Part shown: piece by piece, positions 1 to 8,505 of the stretch | Position numbering within the stretch: the stretch's first letter is position 1 | Layout: every line of letters starts with the position of its first letter | Source of the DNA: Clostridia bacterium | GTDB lineage: Bacteria > Bacillota > Clostridia > Christensenellales > Borkfalkiaceae | Direction: 5' to 3' | Length of the DNA stretch: 24,032 nucleotides | Assembly: GCA_900769545.1 (NCBI GenBank) | Contig: CAAGGZ010000089.1 | Location: 1 to 24,032, forward strand | The notes under the pieces: model-generated | Told to the model about the DNA's origin: nothing | Seen by the model: the letters and a program-made list of their open reading frames with translations, nothing else | Databases searched by the model: none | Made by a program: the position numbers and the translations under genes

Positions 1-1820
1 TTATATACGCCTGTGAATGTGGGGACGAATACGAGGACGTATTGTTTGCATTAGGGCATACGGGTGGAACTGCAACGTGTACGAAAAAGGCAGTTTGTAC
101 CCGTTGCGGCGAAGAGTACGGCGAGGCTTTAAATCATAATTTTGCGGATGGCGAATGTACCCGTTGCGGAGCGGTTGACCCGAATTGGCAACCGATAGAA
201 AGCAGTTCCGAGGAAGAGAGTAGTTCCGAAGAGAGTAGTTCCGAAGAAAGTAGTTCGGAAGAAGAAAGCAGTAGCGAAGTACATATTCATGATTATAAGG
301 TGGATATTGATGAGCCTACTTGCACAGAAGATGGATTGAAAGTCGTTTCTTGCATTTGCGGAGACGGTTATACGGAATTTATAGAGCCATTAGGACATAC
401 AGGCGGCGAGGCAACTTGTACGAGTGGTGCGATTTGTACTCGTTGTGGTGAAGAATACGGCACGGCGTTAGGGCATATAGGCGGTGAAGCTACTTGTATT
501 AACGGGGCAGTTTGTACCCGTTGCGGCGAGGAATATGGCACGGCGTTAGGACATACAGGTGGTGAAGCTACTTGTATTAGCGGAGCGATTTGTAGTCGTT
601 GCGGTATGGAATATGGTACAAAGTTAGGACATGATTTTGTGAATGGCGAATGTACGCGCTGTGGGGAAAAAGACCCTGATTATGAAGAACCTGTTGTTGA
701 CAGTGAAGGCTTGGAATATAAATTAAATTCCGACGGGAAATCGTATTCTGTTGTAGGTATTGGTACTTGTACGGATACCAATTTAGTTATTCCCTCTACT
801 TATAATAATTTACCTGTGACAAGTATTGGTGATTATGCGTTTCTGTATTGCTGGAGTTTGACGAGCGTGGAAATTGGTGACAGTGTGACAAGTATTGGTG
901 ATGATGCGTTCGGTACTTGTAGCAATTTGACGAGTGTGGTCATTCCCGACAGTGTGACAAGTATTGGTGATTATGCGTTCAGAGTATGTATCAATTTGAC
1001 GAGCGTGGAAATCCCCGACAATGTGACGAGTATTGGTAATGAGGCGTTCTGGAACTGTAACAGTTTGACGAGCGTGGAAATCGGCGACAGTGTGACGCAT
1101 ATTGGTTATAGGGCGTTCCATGATTGTGACAGTTTGACGAGCATAGAAGTATCGGAAAATAACGGTACATACAAATCTATAGACGGAAATTTATATACCA
1201 AAGCTGGAAAGACCTTGATACAATATGCCATAGGTAAAACGGCAACTTCATTCATAATTCCCGACAATGTGACGAGTATTGGTAATGAGGCGTTCTATTC
1301 GTGTGACAGTTTGACGAGCGTGGTGATTGGCGACAGTGTGACGAGTATTGGTGATTATGCGTTTCAGTATTGCGGGAGTTTGACGAGCGTGGAAATCGGC
1401 GATATTACAAGTTGGTGTGCGATTAAGTTTTATAATGGCGGTTCTAATCCTTTATGTTATGGTGCAGATTTGTATATCAATAATACCTTGGTGACAGAAC
1501 TTATCATCCCCGACAGTGTGACGAGTATTGGTAAGCAGGCGTTCAGAGCATGTGACAGTTTGACGAGCGTGGAAATCGGCGACAGTGTGACGAGTATTGG
1601 TCCTTTTGCGTTCTATTCGTGTAGAAGCTTGCAGAGCGTAGAAATTGGTGACAGTGTGACGAGTATTGGTGATTATGCGTTCGATTCTTGTAGCAGTTTG
1701 ACGAGCATTAGCTTTAATGGTACGATTGCACAGTGGAATGCAATTAAGAAATATAGCGGTTGGAATTATAATGTTCCTGCCACAGAAGTAGTTTGCAAGG
1801 ACGGGATAGTTGCGCTTTAA
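1..1820 (+). CDS. BspA-like leucine-rich repeat surface protein, 5' end missing
   Basis: The reading frame is open from base 3 with no credible start: the first ATG/TTG-type codon (TTG at 42) has no ribosome binding site and the Cys-rich repeat pattern already runs upstream of it, so the gene begins outside the window. In order the visible protein has Cys repeats of the form LGHTGG-x-ATC-x4-CxRCGEEYG, a Ser/Glu-only linker (about nt 204-282), more copies of the same Cys repeat (about nt 390-690), then ten BspA/LRR_5-type leucine-rich repeats (VTSIGxxAF-x3-C-x-SLTSVEIGDS). It ends at VCKDGIVAL with no LPxTG motif or membrane anchor, so any signal peptide or anchor must be N-terminal or absent. 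BspA-type repeats are known from surface proteins that bind host or bacterial ligands. The CxxC plus His pattern suggests metal binding or disulfides, but that is inference. The ligand is unknown. Confidence 0.85.
   Translation, partial: IYACECGDEYEDVLFALGHTGGTATCTKKAVCTRCGEEYGEALNHNFADGECTRCGAVDPNWQPIESSSEEESSSEESSSEESSSEEESSSEVHIHDYKVDIDEPTCTEDGLKVVSCICGDGYTEFIEPLGHTGGEATCTSGAICTRCGEEYGTALGHIGGEATCINGAVCTRCGEEYGTALGHTGGEATCISGAICSRCGMEYGTKLGHDFVNGECTRCGEKDPDYEEPVVDSEGLEYKLNSDGKSYSVVGIGTCTDTNLVIPSTYNNLPVTSIGDYAFLYCWSLTSVEIGDSVTSIGDDAFGTCSNLTSVVIPDSVTSIGDYAFRVCINLTSVEIPDNVTSIGNEAFWNCNSLTSVEIGDSVTHIGYRAFHDCDSLTSIEVSENNGTYKSIDGNLYTKAGKTLIQYAIGKTATSFIIPDNVTSIGNEAFYSCDSLTSVVIGDSVTSIGDYAFQYCGSLTSVEIGDITSWCAIKFYNGGSNPLCYGADLYINNTLVTELIIPDSVTSIGKQAFRACDSLTSVEIGDSVTSIGPFAFYSCRSLQSVEIGDSVTSIGDYAFDSCSSLTSISFNGTIAQWNAIKKYSGWNYNVPATEVVCKDGIVAL
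816..1713 (+). repeat. Array of ten BspA-type LRR units, near-identical at DNA level
   Basis: Units of about 69 bp begin with GTGACRAGTATTGGT and recur ten times. Two of them carry an inserted non-repeat segment (about nt 1147-1260 and 1399-1510). Several units share the same synonymous codons, for example the string GACAGTGTGACGAGTATTGG, which points to recent duplication or ongoing gene conversion and not only to selection on the protein. Confidence 0.85.
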
Positions 1821-1859
1821 GTAAATGCGAAATGCAAAGTGCGAAATGCGAAATTGAGG
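1821..1859. repeat. Heptad repeat, left copy
   Basis: GTAA is followed by four heptads (ATGCGAA, ATGCAAA, GTGCGAA, ATGCGAA) and ATTGAGG. It starts immediately after the stop codon of the surface-protein gene. A second copy lies at 1905-1943 on the other side of the terminator hairpin. Confidence 0.8.
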
Positions 1860-1873
1860 AATAATTAAAACTG

Positions 1874-1904
1874 CCGCGGCGAGAAATCTCGCCGCGGCGT
1901 TTTT
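1874..1904 (+). terminator. Rho-independent terminator of the surface-protein gene
   Basis: An 11-bp perfect GC-rich stem (CCGCGGCGAGA at 1874-1884 with TCTCGCCGCGG at 1887-1897) is followed by CGTTTTT. It sits 53 bp after the stop codon. On the minus strand the same hairpin is followed by AGTTTT, so it may also stop nifJ transcripts. Confidence 0.88.
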
Positions 1905-1943
1905 GTAAATGCAAAATGCAAAGTGCAAAATGCAAAATTAAGG
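1905..1943. repeat. Heptad repeat, right copy
   Basis: GTAA is followed by ATGCAAA, ATGCAAA, GTGCAAA, ATGCAAA and ATTAAGG. It matches the copy at 1821-1859 except at four positions, all G in the left copy and A here. Confidence 0.8.
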
Positions 1944-1949
1944 GGGGAT

Positions 1950-4900
1950 TTATAATATTTCGGCTAATTTTTTGTAAAATTCTAAGCGTGTAAGGCTGTT
2001 TTTTTCCGCTTGTGATTGTAAAAGCTCCGCTTGTTGAGGGTCGCTCCTGAAAAGAGCTGCGAAACGGTTTTCCGATTGTAAAAATTCCTTGAAATCTTTC
2101 GTGATATTCGGGCTGTCAAGGGTGAAAGGCCGCTCTGATGCAGGATTAAAACGGTATAAATTCCAATAACCGCACTCGACGGCGAGTTTTTCATGCTCCT
2201 GTGAAAAATTCATAGGGTAGCCGTGCGCGATACAGGGCGAGTACGCTATCACGAGCGACGGCCCGTCATAGGCTTCCGCTTCCGTCAGCGCATTGATAAG
2301 CTGTTGTTTGTTTGCGCCCATGCTCACTTGCGCAACGTAGGCCGTGCGATAGGTCATCGCCATAAGCCCTAAATTTTTCTTTGCGTTTTGTTTGCCGCCC
2401 ATGGCAAACCTTGCCGTTGCGCCGCGCGGCGTTGCCTTGGATTTTTGTCCGCCGGTATTGGAATAGACCTCGGAATCGAGCACCAAAATATTGACGTTTT
2501 CGCCGCTTGCGAGCACGTGGTCGAGCCCACCAAACCCAATATCATACGCCCAACCGTCGCCCCCGATAATCCAAACGGAGCGAGGTTTTTTCTGCTGTTG
2601 CATATCGATAGCGAGCCGCATTCCCAACCCAAATTCGGCGTTATCTTCAAACAGGGAATTTGCCCAAGCAGGGCCTTGCCCGTGTTCATTTTTGGTATAA
2701 GGACAAGACGGCGAGGAGCCGCCGTAAATGGACGAACAGCCCGTTGCGTTGGCAATCACCATTTTCTCCCCGAAAAGCTGTGTGAGTAGCTTGATATACG
2801 GCGTTTCGCCGCAGCCTGCGCAGGCGTAGGAGAACTCAAAAAGAGGGGTATGGAATTGGCTCCCTTTGACGGTATTTCGTTTAAAAATTTCCGTATTTGT
2901 CGGGGGAATATTGGCGGCAAATTCCCAATTTTTTCCCTCTTTGGGGAGTAAATCAACGGCAGGGCGCATAACGAGGGCTTTATTTTTAGCAGGGCAGACG
3001 TGCGCGCAAACGCCGCAACCCATACAATCGTGCGCAACAACCTGAACGCGGAACTGTTTCCCCGTCAGTCCGACGGCAGGTTTTGTGATAAATTCGTCAG
3101 GTTTTTCCTGCGTTTCGTCCAAAACAACAGGGCGAATGCACGCGTGGGGGCAAACAAACGAGCATTGGTTGCACTGAATACAGTTTTCTGGGAGCCATTC
3201 GGGGATTTCAAACGCCACGCCGTGCTTTTTCCATTTGGAAGTACCTGTCGGCACGGAGCCGTCCGCGGCGAATGCGGAAACGGGCAGTTCATCGCCCTTT
3301 AAGGATAAAATGGGAAGCATAAAGTCTTGAAAATACGCATTTTGAGGGCGTGCAAGCGGCGGTTTGCCTTCGGTTGTGGTTGCCCAAGTTTCGGGGTAAC
3401 GCACTTCCTTTAAAAATTCTTCCGCTTTGTCTACGGCGGCGCAATTTTGTTCGACAACCGCTTCGCCCTTGCGCGAAAACTTCTTTTTTAGTTCCGCTTT
3501 TAACAGAGTTTTTGCGGTTTCATAGGGCATAATAGTTGGGTTGAGCAGGAAAAATGCAGCTTGCATAATTGTGCTGTTTCTGCCTTTTAACCCCAGATCG
3601 TTTGCGATTTTCGTGCCGTCGAGCGTGTAAAAACGCGCTTTTTTCTTTGCAAGCATATTTTTTACAGCATAGGGGAGCGTTTGCTCCAATTCTTCCGTGG
3701 TTTGCCAAGGGCAATTTAAGAGGAAAACACCGCCGTTTTTCAGCTCGGAAAGCATATCATAACGGGTGAGGTAGGACGGGTTATGGCAGGCGACAAAGTC
3801 CGCCTCGTTAATGAGGTAGCTTGAGCGTATAGGCGTTTTACCAAACCGCAAATGCGATACGGTAATACCGCCTGATTTTTTGGAATCGTACATAAAATAC
3901 GCCTGTGCGTAAAGGTTGGTATGTTCCCCGATAATTTTAACGGAATTTTTATTCGCTCCAACCGTTCCGTCCGAGCCGAGCCCGTAAAATTTGCAGGCAA
4001 CTCCGTCATATTCGACGGAGTATTTTTGCGAAATGTCGAGGCTGGTATGGGTAATATCGTCGCAAATCCCGACCGTGAAATGGTTTTTAGGGGTTGCTTG
4101 TTCTGCATTTTTTAGCACGGCATAGCACATTGTCGGGGTAAATTCTTTCAAACCGAGCCCGTATCTGCCGCCGAGTACCAAAATTTCCGTTTTTCCGTGT
4201 TCTTTTAAGGCTGCGCAGACGTCGAGATAGAGCGGCTCTCCCACGGAGCCTGCTTCTTTCGTGCGGTCAAGCACAATAATCTTTTTGCAAGTTTTTGGGA
4301 TACAATTTACAAAGGCGTTTTGGTCGAAAGGGCGGTATAAACGCACCTTTATAAGTCCTGTTTTTCCGCCTTCGCCGTTGTACTTTTCTATCGTTTCTTC
4401 TATGGCTCCGATACCGCTTCCCATCATAACAACGACAATTTCCGCTTGCTCAAAACCGTAATAATCACATACATGGTATGCTCGCTTTGTGATTTTTGCA
4501 ACGTTATCCATAGTTTCTTGCACGATGTTAGGGAGTGAGGAATACAAGGCGTTTGCCCGCTCTCGATTTTGAAAATACGTGTCGGGGTTTTGCGCTGTGC
4601 CGCGTTGTATAGGATGGTCGGGGTTCAGCGCACGATTTTTGAAATTTTCAATATCGTCTTCGTTTAAAAGTTCGCGCATTTCTTCGTATTCGATGGCTTC
4701 GATTTTGTTCATTTCGTGCGAGGTGCGAAATCCGTCGAAAAAATGCAAAAAGGGTATGCCAGAGCGTAAAGTCGCCAAATGCGCAACCAAGGCAAGATCC
4801 ATCGCTTCCTGTACGGAAGAGGAAGCAAGCATTGCAAAGCCGCTCTGTCGGCAAGCCATTATGTCCTGATGATCTCCGAAAATACTCAATGCGTGTGTGG

Positions 4901-5243
4901 CGAGCGCCCTTGCGCTTACGTGAAAGACCGTAGGCAATAATTCGCCTGCGATTTTGTACATATTGGGGAGCATAAGAAGTAGCCCTTGGCTACACGTATA
5001 AGTGGTGGCTAACGCTCCGCAAGAGAGCGCGCCGTGCAGAGCCCCTGCGGCTCCGCTTTCCGATTGCATTTCAACGACTTTGGGGACAGTTCCAAAGAGG
5101 TTGGTTTTGCCTGCGGCTTGCCATTCGTCGGCTTGCTCCGCCATAGGCGATGTGGGGGTGATAGGGTAAATAACGGCGATTTCCGAAAAGGCGTAGGAAA
5201 CGTGGCTGGCGGCGGCGTTTCCGTCCATCATCATAGTTTTCAT
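1950..5243 (-). CDS. nifJ: Pyruvate:ferredoxin (flavodoxin) oxidoreductase
   Basis: PFOR oxidatively decarboxylates pyruvate to acetyl-CoA and CO2 with ferredoxin as acceptor, the central pyruvate step in fermentative anaerobes; it is cytoplasmic. The protein is a single 1097-residue chain with all fused domains. The N-terminal pyrimidine-binding domain carries YPITPTSPMAE (about residues 27-37, the substrate-binding Thr loop). The two-cluster ferredoxin domain has CIQCNQCSFVCP (about 690) and CMGCGVCAHVCP (about 737). The C-terminal TPP domain has CAGCGE (about 808), GDGWAYDIG (about 896) and YSNTGGQ. I chose ATG 5243 over an upstream in-frame start at 5285 because GGAGG lies 7 nt before it and homology starts there. 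It is slightly shorter than the usual 1170 or so residues but no domain is missing. It is monocistronic and divergent from the thymidine kinase. I could not place its promoter confidently. Confidence 0.97.
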   Translation of the reverse strand: MKTMMMDGNAAASHVSYAFSEIAVIYPITPTSPMAEQADEWQAAGKTNLFGTVPKVVEMQSESGAAGALHGALSCGALATTYTCSQGLLLMLPNMYKIAGELLPTVFHVSARALATHALSIFGDHQDIMACRQSGFAMLASSSVQEAMDLALVAHLATLRSGIPFLHFFDGFRTSHEMNKIEAIEYEEMRELLNEDDIENFKNRALNPDHPIQRGTAQNPDTYFQNRERANALYSSLPNIVQETMDNVAKITKRAYHVCDYYGFEQAEIVVVMMGSGIGAIEETIEKYNGEGGKTGLIKVRLYRPFDQNAFVNCIPKTCKKIIVLDRTKEAGSVGEPLYLDVCAALKEHGKTEILVLGGRYGLGLKEFTPTMCYAVLKNAEQATPKNHFTVGICDDITHTSLDISQKYSVEYDGVACKFYGLGSDGTVGANKNSVKIIGEHTNLYAQAYFMYDSKKSGGITVSHLRFGKTPIRSSYLINEADFVACHNPSYLTRYDMLSELKNGGVFLLNCPWQTTEELEQTLPYAVKNMLAKKKARFYTLDGTKIANDLGLKGRNSTIMQAAFFLLNPTIMPYETAKTLLKAELKKKFSRKGEAVVEQNCAAVDKAEEFLKEVRYPETWATTTEGKPPLARPQNAYFQDFMLPILSLKGDELPVSAFAADGSVPTGTSKWKKHGVAFEIPEWLPENCIQCNQCSFVCPHACIRPVVLDETQEKPDEFITKPAVGLTGKQFRVQVVAHDCMGCGVCAHVCPAKNKALVMRPAVDLLPKEGKNWEFAANIPPTNTEIFKRNTVKGSQFHTPLFEFSYACAGCGETPYIKLLTQLFGEKMVIANATGCSSIYGGSSPSCPYTKNEHGQGPAWANSLFEDNAEFGLGMRLAIDMQQQKKPRSVWIIGGDGWAYDIGFGGLDHVLASGENVNILVLDSEVYSNTGGQKSKATPRGATARFAMGGKQNAKKNLGLMAMTYRTAYVAQVSMGANKQQLINALTEAEAYDGPSLVIAYSPCIAHGYPMNFSQEHEKLAVECGYWNLYRFNPASERPFTLDSPNITKDFKEFLQSENRFAALFRSDPQQAELLQSQAEKNSLTRLEFYKKLAEIL

Positions 5244-5335
5244 AAAGACCTCCAAGGTTTTTACAAGCAGTATTGCCAATTCCAAGAAATTCCATTCTTT
5301 TTTTGCTTGAGGGGCATTTATTTTGTATTACCCAC

Positions 5336-5364
5336 TTGCAAAAAAAGGAAATATATGTTATACT
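5336..5364 (+). promoter_or_regulatory. Sigma-A promoter of the thymidine kinase operon
   Basis: TTGCAA (5336-5341), 17-bp spacer, TATACT (5359-5364), with a TG one base upstream of the -10 hexamer (extended -10). Transcription should start near 5371, giving a leader of about 25 nt. Confidence 0.8.
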
Positions 5365-5395
5365 ATATATAGTATGCACAAAAGGAGCGGCTTTC

Positions 5396-5980
5396 ATGGC
5401 AAAATTATACTTTAAATACGGCGCGATGGGGTCGTCAAAGACGGCGAATGCCTTGATTACCAAATTTAATTATGAGGAGCGCGGCATGAAGGTTTGGCTG
5501 ATAAAGCCCTCTATCGACGTGCGTGACGGCGCGGACGTTGTTAAATCCCGTATTGGTTTGTCGGCAAATGCGGAAATCATTACTCCCGATAAAAATTTGT
5601 TTGACGAATATCAAAAACACGGCGATTGTAACGTTATCATTGCGGACGAATGTCAGTTTTTCCGCTCGGAGCAGATAGACCAACTCCGTAAAATTGTGGA
5701 TAAGCTCAATCTTCCCGTGCTTTGCTACGGTTTGCGGACGGATTTTTTGACGCGTATGTTTGAAGGGAGCAGGCGACTGTTTGAGGTTGCGGACTCCATT
5801 ACGGAAATCAAAACAATTTGCGCTTGCGGAAAAAAGGCGATTGTCAACGCTCGTATAGACGAGTCGGGGAAAGTCGTTACGCAGGGCGGACAAATATTGC
5901 TTGGCGGCAACGATTCTTACGTGGCGATGTGTCACAGCTGTTGGATGAACGCCATTGAAACGCAAGAAAATAATAAGTGA
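5396..5980 (+). CDS. tdk: Thymidine kinase (type II)
   Basis: It phosphorylates thymidine to dTMP with ATP in the nucleotide salvage pathway, in the cytoplasm. The 194-residue length is normal for the type II family. Visible motifs are the P-loop GAMGSSKT (residues 9-16), the DECQFF motif near residue 84 (Mg/catalytic acidic pair), and a C-terminal zinc ribbon made of CACG and CHSC. The P-loop has Ser where most members have the Gly of GKS/T; I take this as a lineage variant because everything else is intact. The start at ATG 5396 follows AAAGGAG with 8 nt spacing and leaves the catalytic domain at the usual distance from the N-terminus; the longer open frame upstream runs through the promoter and is not coding. 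The stop codon overlaps the ribosome binding site of the downstream mannosidase, so the two are co-transcribed. Confidence 0.95.
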   Translation: MAKLYFKYGAMGSSKTANALITKFNYEERGMKVWLIKPSIDVRDGADVVKSRIGLSANAEIITPDKNLFDEYQKHGDCNVIIADECQFFRSEQIDQLRKIVDKLNLPVLCYGLRTDFLTRMFEGSRRLFEVADSITEIKTICACGKKAIVNARIDESGKVVTQGGQILLGGNDSYVAMCHSCWMNAIETQENNK

Positions 5981-5990
5981 GGAAAAAGAC

Positions 5991-8396
5991 ATGAAAAAAT
6001 TGCATTTGGTTTGTAATTCACATATCGACCCCGTATGGATGTGGGATTGGGATGACGGCGTAGGCGCTGCCATTTCGACCTTCCGCTCCGCAGTGGAATT
6101 GTTAGGAGAGTTCGATTTTGTATTCTGTCATAACGAGGGATACTTATACGAGCGTATCGAACAGTGTGACCCTGCATTGTTTGCGGATATTCAGCGTCTG
6201 GTAAAAGAAGGCAAATGGCGCATTTCGGGTGGTTGGTGGTTACAGCCCGACGTTATTTTTCCCTCGGGGGAAGCCTTGATGCGTCAAATTATCCAAGGTA
6301 GAGAATATTTCTCCGAAAAGTTCGGTCAAATGCCTACGGTTGCTTATAATTTCGACTCCTTTGGGCATCATAGAGGTATAGTGCAAATTCTCGCTAAAAC
6401 GGGCTACGAAGGGTATATTTTCTGCCGTCCAATGAAAGAAATTACGCGCTTGAAAGAGTCCAATTTTATTTGGCAGAGCGCCGATGGCAGCAAAATCAAA
6501 GCCTTTTGGGAGAGCTCGGATACCTTGTATTGCACGCCTATGGGTGAAGCTCGTCAAGGCATTGAAAAACGAATTGAACTTCGTGAAAAGGACGAGATTT
6601 CCTGCGCGCTTTGGGGGGTGGGTAACCATGGCGGTGTGCCTTCCAGAAAGGATTTGCGCGATCTAGAGCAGTTGCAAAAAGAAAGCAATATTGAGATTAT
6701 TCACAGTAATCCCGAGGCGTTTTTCGCGGAAATGCAGCCCAACTGCACATTTAAAGAATATTTGCCTTGTTTTATCAAAGGCTATTCGAGTATGCACAGC
6801 ATTAAGGAGGTTCATGCGGAGCTTGAAAGACGCCTTTATGTGACAGAGAAGCTTTGCGCGGCGGCGGCAATGGTGACGGCATATCAGCCTAATATAGCAG
6901 TTTTCAAACAGGCGGAACGGGATTTGGCGACCATTCAATTCCATGACGTTATGAGCGGTACTTGCGCCATTGACGGGGAAAAGAGCAGTGTGGAAAAGGC
7001 AAAGCGTTCGATTGCATCGCTTGCGGAAGAGAATTTTAAGGCATTTTGCGCAATGGCGGCAACGGAGAAACGCGCGGCTCCCGACAGCTATCCCGTGTTT
7101 ATTTTCTCGCCTTATGAAAAGGAAACGGAAGCAGTTGTTGAAACAGAATTTTTATTGCCGCATATGATGGAATCTGATACTGAGTATCAAGAAATACTTG
7201 CATATCAAGACGGAGTCTTAATTCCTGCTCAGGTTGTCAAAGAATTATCGAATATCAACTATGACAGAAGAAAGCGTGTGGCAATGCGTGTGAAGCTTGC
7301 TCCTATGAGTTTGACGAGGGTGGATTGCTATTTAGAACTTCGTCCTATTAAGAAGACGCCGCTTGAAGAAAATAGAGTGGTGTTTGAAGATTCTGTTAAA
7401 AAGGTTACGTTAAATACGAAGACTGGTTTAATTGATAGCTTCATCGTAGATGGTAAAGAATATCTTGCGGGCGGCGCATTCGAGCCGATGATGTTTGAAG
7501 ACAATGCCGATCCTTGGGGTTGGAATTTGATTAAAGTAGGCAAAAACGGCAAGAAGTTTTCGCTTACGAAAAACGATTCTTTCTACGGCAAAGCAAGCGG
7601 CGTAAAAGTGGTTGAAAACGGCGACGTTATGACAACGGTGGAAAGCTGCTTTAAGAAGAACAATTCCTATGTTACTGTAACGTATAAAATTTATAAGGAA
7701 TTGCCTTATATCGACGTGGAAGTAATGGCGCTTTGGAATGAAAAAGACAAGGCGTTGAAGGTAAAAATTCCTGCGGCGTTTGGCGATAAATATATTGCGC
7801 AGAGCCCTTACAGTCAGGAAGCATATCCTCGCGACGGCAGAGAAATCCCTGCGCAGAGATTTACGACGCTCTTGGATAAAGAACGCGCGCTTGGCGTGTA
7901 CAATGAATGTGTCACGGGGCAGTCCTGTGATGGAAAGACAATGTGGATGACCCTTCTCAACGGCTCTGCATATTGCGCCCATCCGATTGGGAACCGTCCG
8001 CTCGTGGACGACAGCCGTGATATTCGCTACATTGAAGGGGGTAGACATTTCTTCAATTTCCGTATCTCGGCAACTACCGCAGAAAAGTTGGAGCGCGAAG
8101 CCAACGCTTTCGTGCAGAAGACGTATTCTGTAAGCTACTTCCCTGGTGGAACGGGCAAAGCGGCAACGCCTGCAATCTCCGTGGATAACGAGTATGTGAC
8201 GATGCCTGTATTTAAGGCGAATAAGGATGGTAAATTCGTGTTCCGTCTGTTCAATAACACGACAAAATCGCAAAAAACTTGTGTGAAAGTCGGTGGGACA
8301 GAAAAAACGGTAACGCTTGGAAAGCACGCTTTCGAAACGTTCGGTTATGACGGTAAAAAGATTTATAAAATCGATACCGCAAAAGAGTTTGTATAA
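5991..8396 (+). CDS. GH38 alpha-mannosidase, cytoplasmic
   Basis: An 801-residue retaining glycosidase expected to remove alpha-linked mannose from oligosaccharides. The GH38 zinc site is visible: HIDPVWMW (His11, Asp13), the nucleophile Asp122 in NFDSFGHH, and a later His in FHDVMSGT (about residue 318). The substrate-loop motif GNHGGVPS is also present. The N-terminal catalytic barrel is followed by the helical middle domain and the large beta C-terminal domain, all full length. There is no signal peptide, so the substrate must be imported or internal. ATG 5991 follows GAGG with 8 nt spacing, and that GAGG includes the last bases of the thymidine kinase stop; a longer in-frame start at 5955 inside tdk was rejected. 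The family is certain; the linkage preference (1,2, 1,3 or 1,6; free glycan or mannosyl-glycerate) cannot be read from the sequence. Confidence 0.92.
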   Translation: MKKLHLVCNSHIDPVWMWDWDDGVGAAISTFRSAVELLGEFDFVFCHNEGYLYERIEQCDPALFADIQRLVKEGKWRISGGWWLQPDVIFPSGEALMRQIIQGREYFSEKFGQMPTVAYNFDSFGHHRGIVQILAKTGYEGYIFCRPMKEITRLKESNFIWQSADGSKIKAFWESSDTLYCTPMGEARQGIEKRIELREKDEISCALWGVGNHGGVPSRKDLRDLEQLQKESNIEIIHSNPEAFFAEMQPNCTFKEYLPCFIKGYSSMHSIKEVHAELERRLYVTEKLCAAAAMVTAYQPNIAVFKQAERDLATIQFHDVMSGTCAIDGEKSSVEKAKRSIASLAEENFKAFCAMAATEKRAAPDSYPVFIFSPYEKETEAVVETEFLLPHMMESDTEYQEILAYQDGVLIPAQVVKELSNINYDRRKRVAMRVKLAPMSLTRVDCYLELRPIKKTPLEENRVVFEDSVKKVTLNTKTGLIDSFIVDGKEYLAGGAFEPMMFEDNADPWGWNLIKVGKNGKKFSLTKNDSFYGKASGVKVVENGDVMTTVESCFKKNNSYVTVTYKIYKELPYIDVEVMALWNEKDKALKVKIPAAFGDKYIAQSPYSQEAYPRDGREIPAQRFTTLLDKERALGVYNECVTGQSCDGKTMWMTLLNGSAYCAHPIGNRPLVDDSRDIRYIEGGRHFFNFRISATTAEKLEREANAFVQKTYSVSYFPGGTGKAATPAISVDNEYVTMPVFKANKDGKFVFRLFNNTTKSQKTCVKVGGTEKTVTLGKHAFETFGYDGKKIYKIDTAKEFV

Positions 8397-8409
8397 TTTA
8401 AGAATGTAG

Positions 8410-8434
8410 CCCGAGTGGAAACGCTCGGGTTTTT
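8410..8434 (+). terminator. Terminator of the tdk-mannosidase operon
   Basis: CCCGAGTG / CGCTCGGG stem (8410-8417 with 8422-8429, one G-U pair) closed by a GAAA tetraloop and followed by TTTTTC. It lies 14 bp after the mannosidase stop. Confidence 0.92.
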
Positions 8435-8458
8435 CTTTACAAAAAATAAAAAAATCGC

Positions 8459-8487
8459 TTGTTTTTATCGATAAAGTGTAGTATAAT
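8459..8487 (+). promoter_or_regulatory. Sigma-A promoter of rex-adhE with internal palindrome
   Basis: TTGTTT (8459-8464), 17-bp spacer, TATAAT (8482-8487). The spacer region contains a perfect 12-bp palindrome TTTATCGATAAA (8464-8475), a plausible operator overlapping the -35/spacer. It does not match the published Rex consensus (TTGTTAA-N4-TTAACAA), so the bound protein is unknown. Confidence 0.75.
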
Positions 8488-8505
8488 GATAGCAAGGAGT
8501 GTCTT

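Noticed and set aside
810..1928. Minus-strand open frames with repeated ITNTCHTV-like units opposite the LRR array
   Set aside because: The repeat pattern is only the complement of the BspA repeats; there are no start signals.
1821..1943. Heptad repeats as a CRISPR array
   Set aside because: Only two copies, with heptad periodicity inside the repeat and a terminator as the single spacer; no cas genes.
2388..2789. Plus-strand open frames opposite nifJ
   Set aside because: They are shadows of the TPP-domain coding sequence with no ribosome binding site or homology.
5273..5395. N-terminal extension of thymidine kinase to 5273
   Set aside because: It crosses the -35 and -10 of the operon promoter and has no ribosome binding site; the start at 5396 has both.
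8464..8475. TTTATCGATAAA as a canonical Rex operator
   Set aside because: It lacks the TTGT/ACAA half-sites of the Rex consensus; kept only as an unassigned candidate operator.
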